Source: Tubiluchus corallicola
Lineage: Eukaryota; Priapulida; Priapulimorpha; Priapulimorphida; Tubiluchidae
Direction: 5' to 3'
NCBI GenBank assembly: GCA_030141605.1
Contig: JAQGDQ010000898.1
Coordinates: 57,501 to 82,486, forward strand
Length of the DNA: 24,986 nt
Position numbers and translations under genes: made by a program. Shown one piece after another: positions 1 to 9,570 of this stretch (its first letter is position 1; each line of letters starts with the position of its first letter). Below the pieces are notes generated by a model. It was given only the letters and a program-made list of their open reading frames with translations. It made no database searches and was not told the origin of the DNA.

Positions 1-291
1 CAAGAGAGTGATGAAATAGCTAACAATGAATCAATAAACGAAATATCCATACAAGCAGTAGAACAAGGTAATGAAAATTCTGTAGAAGTCCTGCCCTCAG
101 TGCAAAACAAAAATGAGTCTTGTGAAAGAAACGAACCTGACTGCGATCATGCAGATTCAGTTTTTAAATCCCCCCCCCCTAAGCAAGCAAAACAAATCGA
201 TCATGACCGAAGTTCAAGCGAAAACGTTCAATTTTCGCCACAACAAAGTATAAACAGAGTTAACCCTTTCAGTCCCAAATTATTTTTTTAA
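1..291 (+). CDS. Partial acidic, low-complexity open frame, 3' end (unidentified)
   Basis: Frame 1 is open from the first base of the window to a TAA at 289-291, giving 96 codons, so the start lies upstream. The product is hydrophilic, rich in Glu, Asn, Ser and Gln, with a Pro-Lys patch (SPPPKQAKQ). It has no recognisable domain and is probably disordered. A run of ten C (170-179) lies inside it and could hide a frameshift. The last nine codons fall inside the TTAA-flanked MITE that begins at 264, so the natural C-terminus was probably replaced by transposon sequence. It could be the tail of a host gene or of another transposon's protein. I do not recognise it. Confidence 0.4.
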   Translation, partial: QESDEIANNESINEISIQAVEQGNENSVEVLPSVQNKNESCERNEPDCDHADSVFKSPPPKQAKQIDHDRSSSENVQFSPQQSINRVNPFSPKLFF

Positions 292-725
292 TAAGAAAAT
301 TTTTTTTGGCTTGGTACTTTTATTCAGTATGTCCATCTTGTTTACACATAATAATTATTTTTTTCTACCTGTGCCCGCATGCTAAATATATCCCGCATCC
401 CACGGGATACATAGGGATTCAATGGAAGCACAAAATGTGCTTCATTTTGCAACTGCTGATGATTTTTTAAAGTATTTAAGACATTTAGTATGCACGCTAT
501 GCTGATCTGTACAAAGTCGCCTCTAAACTACTGTACCTTGCGCAGTTTTTTTTATGCTGTGTAGATTTTCTAGTTTGTCATTTTATCACCATTTTTAGTC
601 TCTTGTTACTGGCTTAAATCAAAATAACTATTAACAGATCAAATAACTGTCAGTTTTAAAATTTTATTAATTTTAAAGGCAGAAAATATTCTCGTATCCC
701 ACGGGATACAACGGGCATGAAAGGG
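264..725. mobile_element. piggyBac-type MITE with TTAA target duplications
   Basis: The left end reads CCCTTTCAGTCCCA and the right end, read inward on the other strand, CCCTTTCATGCCCGTTG. These are imperfect terminal inverted repeats, and both outer flanks are TTAA (260-263 and 726-729). TTAA duplication with a CCCTTT-type end is the hallmark of the piggyBac superfamily. The 462-bp interior holds no coding potential. A 17-base motif occurs subterminally on both sides with one mismatch (394-410 and 693-709) and is itself nearly palindromic, which would suit a transposase-binding site. It is non-autonomous. Confidence 0.75.
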
Positions 726-777
726 TTAAAAGTATAAACATAAGTTAGTGATAAACAAATAAATAAAATAACACGAA

Positions 778-850
778 CAGCACCGGATTATGACCTTTTC
801 GGGCACCTAGGCTAACGACATTATGGTGCCCCTCCACAGAGGCCCTTTAT
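778..850 (+). mobile_element. Possible hAT-like terminal end (remnant)
   Basis: The sequence starts CAGCACCGGATTATGACC and continues GC-richer than its surroundings. CAG-initiated ends with an ACCGGAT-like core resemble hAT-type terminal repeats. No matching opposite end or target duplication was found nearby, so this is a weak call. The rest of 730-979 contains only AT-rich sequence and short GGCCTC motifs. Confidence 0.25.
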
Positions 851-979
851 CGCAAATAAGGGGCTACAAACAGAGCCAACTTTTTAAAAATTGGGTTTTC
901 AGACGCCAGGGCCTCCTTTTTGAATATTTTCAAAAAAAATATTTGAAAATATTTTAGCAGGGCCTCAGAAATCTTGAGA

Positions 980-1000
980 AGCAGTAGCAGTAGCAGTAGC

Positions 1001-1074
<74 letters not shown>

Positions 1075-1081
1075 CAGCAGC

Positions 1082-1131
<50 letters not shown>

Positions 1132-1168
1132 CGGCAGCGGCAGCGGTAGCAGTAGCAGTAGCAGTAGC

Positions 1169-1251
<83 letters not shown>

Positions 1252-1342
1252 CAGTAGTAGCAGTAGTAGTAGTAGCAGTAGCAGTAGCAGTAGCAGTAGC
1301 AGTAGCAGTAGTAGTAGTAGTAGCAGTAGCAGTAGCAGCAGC

Positions 1343-1428
<86 letters not shown>

Positions 1429-1587
1429 CAGTAGCAGCAGCAGTAGTAGCAGTAGTAGTAGCAGTAGCAGCAGCAGTAGCAGTAGCAGCAGCAGTAGTAG
1501 CAGTAGCAGCAGCAGTAGTAGCAGTAGCAGCAGCAGTAGCAGTAGCAGCAGTAGTAGTCATTGTCGTCGTAGTAGTAGTAGTAGTAG
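980..1587. repeat. (AGC/AGT)n trinucleotide satellite
   Basis: About 600 bp of almost uninterrupted AGY triplets. The array is segmented: AGC-rich at the start, pure AGT blocks in the middle (around 1081-1130, 1170-1250, 1340-1430), a small GGC/AGC patch near 1131-1150, mixed AGC/AGT toward the end, and a short TCG interruption near 1560-1570. It is open in several frames (poly-Ser on the plus strand; Ala/Thr or Cys/Tyr runs on the minus strand) simply because the triplets contain no stop in those frames. There is no start context or flanking coding sequence, so no gene is called. Confidence 0.97.
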
Positions 1588-1650
1588 ACATCATGTAGAA
1601 GAAATTCTGAAATAAACACAGCTTAATGCATTCGATTGTTTTACCGAATA

Positions 1651-1885
1651 TAGTAATAAAGTGGTAAAACAGTAGTAGTTGTCTTGATGAACAAACGTAG
1701 CAGTAAAGTGGTAAAACAGTAGTACTTGTCTTGATGAACAAACGTAGTAGTAAAGTGGTAAAACAGTAGTACTTGTCTTGATGAACAAACGTAGTAGTAA
1801 AGTGGTAAAACAGTAGTAGTTGTCTTGATGAACAAACGTAGTAGTAAAGTGGTAAAACAGTAGTAGTCGTCTTGATGAACAAACG
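1651..1885. repeat. 47-bp minisatellite, five units
   Basis: Five head-to-tail 47-bp units start at 1651, 1698, 1745, 1792 and 1839. Each runs from TAGTAGTAAAGTGG to GATGAACAAACG. Units differ only at a few positions, for example ACTTGTC versus AGTTGTC or AGTCGTC. Each unit begins with a TAGTAG motif and contains CAGTAGTA, echoing the adjacent AGY satellite. After the last unit the sequence continues with a diverged TTGTTCAAGAC tail. The minus-strand open frames across it are repeat translations, not genes. Confidence 0.97.
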
Positions 1886-2939
1886 TTGTTCAAGACAAAC
1901 AGATAATGAATCACTGTATTGTTCAGAGGACAGGAAGCGAATACCATAAACTGAACAGTTCATTTAACCAGCACCATTGACAAATTTTCCAGAGAAAGCT
2001 TAAGTAAAAACGATTTTTAATTTTACAATATCAGTCACGTGATCAGTGACCTTCTTCTTCTTCTTTGACTCATCTGGTCTAGGGCCTCCATAATTCCATC
2101 CACATTCACTTTATAACTGCCATCAGTTTGATTAAATTTAGTCATAAAGTTGGAATTAAGTCACAGCAGGCTAATAAACTAAGCGAGGAAAATACAGTGA
2201 CTTGCCATAACATGGAAAATACTTGATAGGGGGCCAATCACTACCCCTTCTGCAACATATTTTAGTACAGCTTGCAGCAAATTTTGACATCCTAAAACAT
2301 TTTTGTCCAATTGCGAATGCTGCTTATAACAATAAAAAACTCTTGTTACATTTTTACAACCCACAACCAGAAAACATCTCTAAATTAGAGTGAAGGAAAT
2401 TAATTATGCAAAAATAATAAAATATGCAAAACACAATTTCGCATTCAAATTTTGATCACTTAAAACTTTGACTTTGAACAGCTGCAAGCTAGCTAATTTA
2501 CAGTGTTTAGCTTTAGATGATGCACTAGCACACCACAAACACTTATGTTTACAAGTAACTGTGTATATATAATGTTTAATGAATGATAACAATGATGAAT
2601 GGAAATATATCGAGTAACAAAAATGAACTGAAATAAATTGGAAACACGCGGCAAAAAGCTACATCATTTTTCTCAATCGAACATTAACATTTTACACGAC
2701 TTTACATGGATTTTGAAATGAGTTTTCAGTTGCATAGGAAATAATAATAATGGAAACACAATGGAAACAGAAATTAAATGAAATGATCAGAAATTATTCT
2801 AGTAAACGGTAACACAATGGAAAGGCAATTTATTTGACATTCAGAAAAATCGTAAAACAAATTCTTTTTTTAAGCTTATTGTTCCTATGTAAAATGTGTG
2901 ATGATGCTAAATCAAACGTTTAGGTTCATTGTCTTTGTA
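1886..2939. other. AT-rich intergenic stretch, no gene seen
   Basis: No coding exon, RNA gene or clear transposon end was found. Open frames here are short (about 60 codons), lack family resemblance and have no splice context. The text ATGGAAACACAATGGAAA near 2748-2772 is locally repetitive but too short to classify. Confidence 0.5.
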
Positions 2940-3070
2940 TATTGTGTTTTGTTATGTTGTATTGCATTGTATTATATTGTATTGTATTGTACTGTATTGT
3001 ATTATATTTTATCATATTGGATTGCATTGTATGTATTGTATCGTGTCGTGTCATATCGTATCGTATCGTA
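2940..3070. repeat. Degenerate ATTGT / TATCG pentanucleotide repeat
   Basis: Many copies of ATTGT or TTGTA-like pentamers run from about 2940 to 3030 and change into TCGTA / TCGTG pentamers at 3035-3070. The array abuts the left end of the hAT-like element at 3071. A TCGTAT string also occurs just outside that element's right end (3563-3568), so the pentamer tract may have grown from, or been the target of, that insertion. Confidence 0.85.
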
Positions 3071-3561
3071 CAGGGATGAGAATGAGAAATTGTAAAAAAC
3101 TCTGAAACAGGCCGGAGGTTTGGGGGCCACGTAGGCCCCCATGGGGGTTCAAGGGGGCGAAGCAACAAATTGCAATTTTGTGACCATAGAAAGCCTCTAA
3201 GTGGACTTAAAATATCAATTACCTTGTTTCATGTATAATTTAAAATACCCAACTATCAAGGATACATGATACATAATTGTCTCAAAAACGCCTAAGTACT
3301 GGCTGCTCCCATGCAAAAGTATATAAAAACTGTCTGCAATTGACTCAAATAACTCCGCACAATTGATTCTATATTTTTATACATAGAGATATACACGTGG
3401 TTACACTGATGTACGTGATGTAAACAAAGTGACGGCCTGCCAACTAGCGGTCAGCTTGTGAAATAATGTACTGGGTCCGTAAAAATTTTCTCAACGAATT
3501 TACGCGATTTACAAAAATGGCACTACTGGTCTTCCAGAAACTCGGAAAATTCTCATCCCTG
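3071..3561. mobile_element. hAT-like MITE with CAGGGATGAGAA ends
   Basis: The left end is CAGGGATGAGAATGAG and the right end is TTCTCATCCCTG, a 12-bp inverted repeat of the hAT style (CAGGG start). The 491-bp interior has a GC-rich patch near 3110-3165 with inverted GGGGGCC/GGCCCCC motifs and is otherwise AT-rich and non-coding. The target duplication is unclear because the left flank is a pentamer repeat. The family assignment rests on the ends only. Confidence 0.6.
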
Positions 3562-3935
3562 GTCGTATTGTAGTCATCAATAAACTTATTATAACATTTC
3601 AAGTTTGAAAACACGAGAATAGCCATGGATATATTGGCGTAGCCAGTGACTGTAAAATACTAAATAACTTGAAAACCAAGTAACACCCAATGTTGTTCCG
3701 ATAGATTGGTTGCCGATTTTCGCGAAAAATGGGGTATCGGGTTCGAGGAAAATCAAAAAATCAGTATTGGTTCGGTGTCAGTTTCGATGAATACCGAGAG
3801 ATCGGTGTCGATTTGGGTCATTTTTTTCTGGTTCTGACCAACACTGACACTGACAACACATACTGCGAAAGGTCTCCCTGTTAGCGTAATTACTTGATGA
3901 TGCTAAACAACAATCAATGATGGGTTAATCTATGA

Positions 3936-4060
3936 ACTATGAACTATGAATTTTATTTCACACATCAAAATACAATATTGTACACATATATAAACAATAA
4001 ATAAAATGATTTGAGTAGCGTGAGGTGATTGTACGACCATACGGTCATTAACACACTCAC
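3936..4060 (-). mobile_element. Possible non-LTR retrotransposon 3' tail, nested
   Basis: Read on the minus strand, this ends in AAATAAAATTCATAGTTCAT followed by further GTTCATA repeats, a short tandem tail like those at the 3' ends of many invertebrate LINEs and their SINEs. The upstream part is non-coding. The insertion lies within the hAT-like element at 3688-4526, which would make it younger. No reverse transcriptase sequence is present. Confidence 0.35.
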
Positions 4061-4261
4061 CTTACTTAAATGAAAACGAAAAAATTATTAAAGTTATGCG
4101 TGCTTTTGTAGATGACTTAATGAAATTGATGTAATAAAGTAAATGATGTAATAATAGCAAGGAAACATAAGGAAAACATTAAGAAAGGAAAATATAATAT
4201 GTAATTACAATTTTGATATAGGCTGCGATGAATGAATAATTTCATTTAAATTGATTTATAC

Positions 4262-4310
4262 CTTTTACTAATAAAGTAACAAAGGTCGTAATGGTACCTA
4301 TTAGTAAAAG
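4262..4310. repeat. 12-bp inverted repeat within the hAT-like element
   Basis: CTTTTACTAATA (4262-4273) and TATTAGTAAAAG (4299-4310) are exact reverse complements with a 25-base loop. The role is unknown; it could be a remnant of another small insertion. Confidence 0.7.
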
Positions 4311-4526
4311 AAAAACATTAGTGCAAAAAGACACACGTGCACAAAAAAAAGAAAAACCTCTGGTTTTCTATGCCAATGAATATTTACTAATCGGTATCGG
4401 TTTTCAAAGAAAATCAATAATTGATATCAGTTCGCTATCGGTTTCGAGCAGAATCTAAAAATCGGTATGTTTCGCGGAAATTCCAAAGATCACTATCAGT
4501 TTTTTTTCGGGTTCGGAACAACACTG

Positions 4527-4974
4527 GTATTATGGTGATATTTTTCTGACTACCGATGGCTACAGTAAATCAATAACATTTGCCACCACTACGGTCAAAT
4601 AGCTGAAGACAAATGATAACAGGAATTCGAAACGTGCGCCATCGTGCGGTATAAAAACGAAAAAAATATTAATAACTAAGACGATTAGCGATGCAAGGTT
4701 GGTAAGATCTCTAGGCAGATTGAGAAAATGGGAAAACTTGGGAATTATCGCGTGACTTCTGACAACTGGTTGAAAAAATCACTTTTTCCATCACATAATG
4801 TAGTGCAATAGGACGATGTGGTCACAATGGCAAGTGATTTACGGATGTATTATAATTCCCAGAAAATTCATGGCGCAATAAGTATTAAATATGACAGAAA
4901 ATAACAGCTGGATAACACACCCACTTATAGTCGCACTTTTTAAGACTGACCTATCATTCATACAGCCAAAAGTA
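4527..4974. other. Intergenic stretch, no gene seen
   Basis: Between two hAT-like elements. I found no coding sequence, RNA gene or repeat that can be supported. Confidence 0.5.
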
Positions 4975-4982
4975 TCATTAAG

Positions 4983-5345
4983 CAGGCCCTATTTCAGGGG
5001 GGAGTGAGGATACTTCCCCGGGGCCTCACCCTCCAGGGGGGCCTTGTGCCAAGGTAAGATTTTTTTGCTTTATGCGAACATACTGCCTCCTCTCCCCCTC
5101 TCTCTCTCTCTTGCCGCACGCCAGTATTGCCAGTATTGACAAGTATTAAGGACTGGTCTTGAGAATAAAGCAGTTTTTCTTTCAATTGTTCTTTCCTTTA
5201 ACAACTGTATGACTCCATATTTTCTCTTCGAAAATGCTTCTCCGGCCTTCTAGCAGTTCAAAAATTTTGTGGGCGCCCCCCTCCCCCCGAAGGGGCCTCA
5301 CACGCCCCACTTCCCTGGGACTCGCTTAGGCTGAAATAGGCCGTG
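4983..5345. mobile_element. hAT-like MITE with 8-bp target duplication
   Basis: The left end CAGGCCCTATTTCAG and the right end (opposite strand) CACGGCCTATTTCAG match at 13 of 15 positions. The flanks are TCATTAAG (4975-4982) and CCATTAAG (5346-5353), an 8-bp duplication with one mismatch, which is the hAT signature. The 363-bp body contains GC-rich GGGGCCTCAC motifs in inverted copies near both ends and a short CT repeat around 5095-5112. It is non-coding. Confidence 0.7.
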
Positions 5346-5695
5346 CCATTAAGTAGCTATCCAAGTATGCGACACAGCATGCCGTATACTTACCATTTAA
5401 CTTGCAGCATTACTTACTAAATTACAATCTTGTACTTCTTAATATTGCACTCTATTGTATAGAAATTTTCCAAAACAGTCAACACTATAAGTACTCTGTA
5501 AGCCAACACACAGCTTCTTAATCGATCAATTTCCTTGCAAACCCTCATGTTGAAATATTTTATATTTGAAATTATCCTGTAAAATGTCATCTAAAGCTTT
5601 TGTGATTAACCCAGCTTGTCACGAATCTCTTGTGAAAACGAAACACAACATAACTAGTATTTTACCACTTCTACCAAGATGTGTGCTGCCCCCAA
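5346..5695. other. Unique intergenic sequence left of the composite repeat
   Basis: No gene is supported. A 114-codon open frame starts at 5566 but crosses the border of repeat A at 5696 and has no recognisable protein features, so it is treated as chance. Confidence 0.5.
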
Positions 5696-6769
5696 TTGGC
5701 AGCTCTGTATACTACATGTTCTTGCCAATCTTGTACTCCGCTCATACCTTTACATGCACGGTAGGGTATTTTGTTTCGTTTTATTTGTTTTTACTGTCGG
5801 AAAATAGCCTTTGGCTAATGTTATTTTTGAAATATTCGAAAATAAATGAAAGTTTTACTACTACAACTACTAAATGTCTATTGCTTCAAAAATGTGTTAA
5901 AACAAAGTGATTTCTTATATTATCTTAAGTTTATGTACGTACACTTAAAATAGAGCAAGCATTAGAAAAGCAAATGTGAGTGTTCTTTCAAAAGAACTAA
6001 TGGCGTTTCTCATCTTTTATGATGGGTTTCCCGATGTGCGTTTTGGTTTAAAAAATTCCTTGACAGATGTCAGCACCGTGCACTAAGTACAGCAATTCGG
6101 ACTTTTGTATGGGTTTCCTGTATTACGGACTAATGACGCTGCAAATCGTTAGGCAGCAAAGAACTCGAGAATATCACGGGACCCAGAACTTAAGAGAATT
6201 CAATAACGCGAAAGAAAAGTCCAACAAATATCAAGATGGTACGATTTAAACAGGTGTATTTCAAACACTGGACGCAGGTACAAAATGCTAAGAGTAAAAA
6301 GATGAATCAGAATCAAACAAACTGAAGCTAAAAAACAATGATAATAATAACAATAATAAACAAATATGTTTCTTAATACAGAAGTTACCGTCGATCGATA
6401 AAACAGAATAGTAGTTCAATAATGTCTGCTCGTTAATTGATGATTGGTTTCAAATCACTTTCAAATAATGTATTTGTATAAAATTGTGATGATGTGCATG
6501 TGCTTTGATAAAGCCAAGTTCAAATAGTCCAGATTTGCCTATGGATTTTATATATATTAATTCTTTATTTGTCTTTAAAATGGTTCGCTCATTATAAAAA
6601 AATTGAGTAAGCCTCAGCGTAATGTTAAAATAACAACACTGTTCAAGACAAATGCGTCCAGTGCATACTAAAAAAAACTAAAGTGCAAAACTAAGGCCTA
6701 ATTATGTACAGTAAATGAACATATTTACAAACACAATATTAAAATATTTTTACAAAACAATATTACAAA

Positions 6770-6935
6770 AGTACATTAAATTTTACATGACATATTTTAC
6801 ACTATATATACATTTGACATGACACAATTAACAGAAACATGCTTTACATTACATAAATTTCACTCATTACATTTACACTATTTATACATTTGACATTACA
6901 AAACTAACATAACACGTATTACATTACATAATTTT
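6770..6935. repeat. Degenerate tandem repeat, period about 76 bp
   Basis: ACACTATATATACATTTGACAT (6799-6820) and ACACTATTTATACATTTGACAT (6875-6896) are spaced 76 bp apart, with matching TTACATTACATAA-type flanks. About two units are present. The same structure appears in the second A copy around 12960-13130. Confidence 0.6.
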
Positions 6936-7002
6936 TTTAAAAAAATCGTTTATGGAGTCAGGGGCGGGGTAGATGAAAATTGAGTCTGTGTAATTAGTAT
7001 CA

Positions 7003-7051
7003 GATGCACAATGTGGAAGTTGAAACCTGTTATACTTCCACATTGTGCATC
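7003..7051. ncRNA. Perfect 18-bp stem, 13-base loop hairpin (copy 1)
   Basis: GATGCACAATGTGGAAGT (7003-7020) pairs perfectly with 7034-7051 across the loop at 7021-7033. With a small internal loop the stem can gain about five more pairs (AGTAT / ATATT side). It could be a cruciform, the palindromic centre of a small MITE, or a microRNA-like precursor; nothing here proves transcription. It is identical in the second A copy. Confidence 0.4.
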
Positions 7052-7570
7052 CATATTAGAAACAAGAGTTAAGTGATAAGTACATACCTTTATATGGTGG
7101 CTATATATTACAGAAAATATTAAAATTTTTGCAGCATGCACACAATGCTTATATGGATTAGACGCCACATAACATCCGATAAAGCCTGAGCAACTAGTCT
7201 AGATTAAAAGCAGTTTATAACCAAATTTGCCAATTGCTATTAAAATGACTTTAGGACTGGAAAAGTCATGACGTATGACGCTATTACGATGTCTACTATC
7301 TGGCAGCAACTCCTTAGTGTGACATTAAACAGACTATCACTCTACCTAGTTCTAGGTGCCTATTTCACCTTTTAAAGATGGAAGAACGTCCTAATGGGAG
7401 ACCCATCACCCTGAAAAGGGAGAAAGCCCCCATGGGATAGCAAACACTGATCCACATAATAATCCACAAAACAACCCTGTATTTCCTATCTTTAATATAA
7501 TATACAAACCAAAACTGCCAACATTGGTCAAATTTGTAATGCCCTCATTTGAAATTCACACAATTTATAT

Positions 7571-7831
7571 CAGGGATGTGCAAATTATCTGACTAGCCGG
7601 GCCACATTAAACTTTCCCACAATTCCTGCAGGCCACGGGCAGTTTGATCAAGGAGCCAAGTACAGAAAGGCCTGATAACAATTTTTTTGCATCCTTACTA
7701 CTTCATCCTATTACATCATTACTACTACACTCAAGAAACTATTTTAGAAGTTATTAAAATTTATATTACAAACCATATATTTCTACTTTCAGGACAGATA
7801 GTAGGCGCGGGCCGCAATTTGCACACCCCTG
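7571..7831. mobile_element. hAT MITE, family h1, copy 1
   Basis: A 261-bp non-coding element with ends CAGGGATGTGCAAATT and, on the opposite strand, CAGGGGTGTGCAAATT. An exact 8-bp target duplication, ATTTATAT, lies at 7563-7570 and 7832-7839. Just inside the ends are GGGCCACA and GGGCCGCA motifs. These are the diagnostic features of hAT non-autonomous elements. The insertion is shared with the second A copy, so it pre-dates the duplication of A. Confidence 0.9.
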
Positions 7832-8301
7832 ATTTATATAATCAAACAATCAGTCATTCATTTAATTGGGTGTCATGTTGCTGTGTAAGAAAACAGCATA
7901 CCTCCTTCTAAATGTGAGAATTTGTGATCCAACTGGGATATTACCAAAAAAAAGTAATAATAAAATAGTATTAGGCAAAAGTTATAACTTGCATACTTTT
8001 TTCTGTGATATTACCTTACATTACGTTGCGTTGTGTTACATTACATTGTGTTATATCATGTTTGTTAAGTCATATCACGACTCAATATGTGAGATGAATG
8101 TGAACGTGACGCAGTGGCTCATGCTATGAATTCAAAATGATTTTTTGAAGTTGAGAAGTATTGGATCGCAGAAGAACTAACCCTTCGTGCAGTTTGAGTT
8201 AACTGACTGATTGGCTAACTCACTAACTCAATCGTTCAACTGTATAAGTGCAATAAAGTGCATCAACTGAAAACTGCAACAGTGCATTAAAGTCTAGCAA
8301 T

Positions 8302-8353
8302 TATAAATGTGAATTCTATGCTGCAAATACGCAACACTGCTTTTAAAAGAAAG
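8302..8353 (+). promoter_or_regulatory. Candidate TATA box, non-coding exon 1 and splice donor (copy 1)
   Basis: TATAAAT at 8302-8308 precedes an exon that would end at 8353 in AAAG before GTAAGTT (8354-8360), a near-ideal 5' splice site. The first exon would be untranslated, because the coding exon carries its own start codon just after its acceptor. The transcription start is not determined; the TATA match may be chance, in which case exon 1 begins further upstream. Confidence 0.45.
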
Positions 8354-9570
8354 GTAAGTTAATTAATTTATTTTTGTAAAATTAATTGAAATTTAATAGC
8401 CAGTTATAATGACAGTTTGCAGACACAGTTGCACGTGAATTTATTTGCCGCCGTAGCTCGTATAACAAGTTCATTAATAAGACTGATTCGCTTTAATTGA
8501 CAACTATAATGTACCGTTGTAATAATGTTCTTTTAGCTAAGAAAAATTTTCGAGATTTTACGCAATTGGAATGCTTACAAAGGCAGACTTCAAGGTTCTA
8601 TTTTTACATTGTTTTGAAATGTAGAATGTTCAGTAACACCATTTGCAGATTGAAGGGAAGACGCTAAAGTGCAGAGTTCCCTTAAATCAGGGCAAAATCA
8701 GACGGTATGTTTGTCTCTTAGATGTTTGCTGACGTCAGTCTATTTAGCAATGGCAGTTGAATACTTTTGTATTGTCACTTTTCATGATCTTAAATTAGCA
8801 ACACATTTTAGCGGTTTATTTTCAGTTAATTTACTCAGCAGCTCAAGATATGCTCACTTACTACATTTCGTATGTTGGTTTGAAGAAACCAAAAAAGTTG
8901 AAATTTAGTTGTAAAATTTTATTCTGAAATGTCTACATAAACAGTGAAGTAGTGTCATGTTGAAAAGCAGAAAACCGAGTGACCAGAAACTACAGGTGAA
9001 ATCATTTAGGTGTGAAAACAGATTTAGAGATTATGCATTCATAAAGACTGTTGTAGCCAATGAAAATTTTAACAGTAAAGAGAAAGCTTTAACAATTTTA
9101 ACAAGTACACCTGAAGGTGGCAGCACTATCCAAAACTAAAAAAAGTATGATGACAATACAACATAAATTTAAATTTAGAATAATTAAAATGATTTTTTTC
9201 TGTCCATATGTATTTCACCTTTGCAGCTACCCCCATTATTTTAGCTAATTTAGAGACTTTAATTTTGGTAGCCATTTTGTAAGGAACCAATTTTGGTAGC
9301 CATTGTGTAAGGAACCCAAAACTGGGTTATATACACGTCATAAACAGACTTTTGTGGCGCTTTCAATCCTGTTTTAGAATAATTTTGAAATGGAAAAAAC
9401 TTTTTGGCACGAGTACTTAGTCACATTTCTCACTTAAATATAAAATGACATTATCAAAGTCACTAAATACATTTGTTGCAGACTCGTGTGTGAAAATTCT
9501 TCTCCCCTAACTGGCTGATTGTCTGCATGTGTTTATTCTTATTAGAGTTTTTTCTATTCCAGGGAAAGAG

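Larger units (their letters stand above)
3688..4526. mobile_element. hAT-like element with CARTGTTGTTCCGA ends
   Basis: The left end is CAATGTTGTTCCGA and the right end, on the opposite strand, CAGTGTTGTTCCGA: 13 of 14 bases match. Both subterminal zones are filled with ATCGG / TATCGGTTTCGA-like motifs in opposite sense (about 3710-3815 and 4390-4515), as in hAT elements where such repeats bind transposase. No transposase frame is present, so it is non-autonomous. The flanking 8 bases do not match well, so the target duplication has decayed or the exact boundary is off by a few bases. An apparent LINE tail is nested inside. Confidence 0.65.
5696..7955 (+). repeat. Repeat A, copy 1 (direct)
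   Basis: About 2.26 kb that recurs in the same orientation at 11923-14139, starting TTGGCAGCTCTGTATAC and ending at AAAAAAAAGTA. The copies differ by scattered substitutions and small indels, for example a short tract at 7138-7158 that is missing from copy 2. Contents in order: a 3'UTR-like AT-rich part, a degenerate tandem repeat (6770-6935), a perfect hairpin (7003-7051) and an hAT MITE (7571-7831). The last 29 bases or so (from 7927) match the outer end of the inverted B arm, a junction scar. No host gene was found inside. Confidence 0.95.

Noticed and set aside
954-1963. Long open frames on both strands across the AGY satellite and 47-bp minisatellite
   Set aside because: They are translations of simple repeats (poly-Ser, Cys/Tyr, Ala/Thr). 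They have no non-repeat coding sequence, start context or splice sites.
3705-4510. GGTTCGA-like motifs as tRNA B-boxes
   Set aside because: They belong to the subterminal ATCGG/GGTTTCGA repeats of the hAT-like element; no cloverleaf or A-box.
5566-5910. 114-codon frame
   Set aside because: It crosses the left border of repeat A, and the A2 counterpart has a different upstream sequence. No domain.
8669-9139. 79- and 60-codon frames inside the intron of the Cys-rich gene, present in both arms
   Set aside because: Presence in both arms only reflects the recent duplication. No signal, domain or splice logic, and they lie between a strong donor and acceptor.
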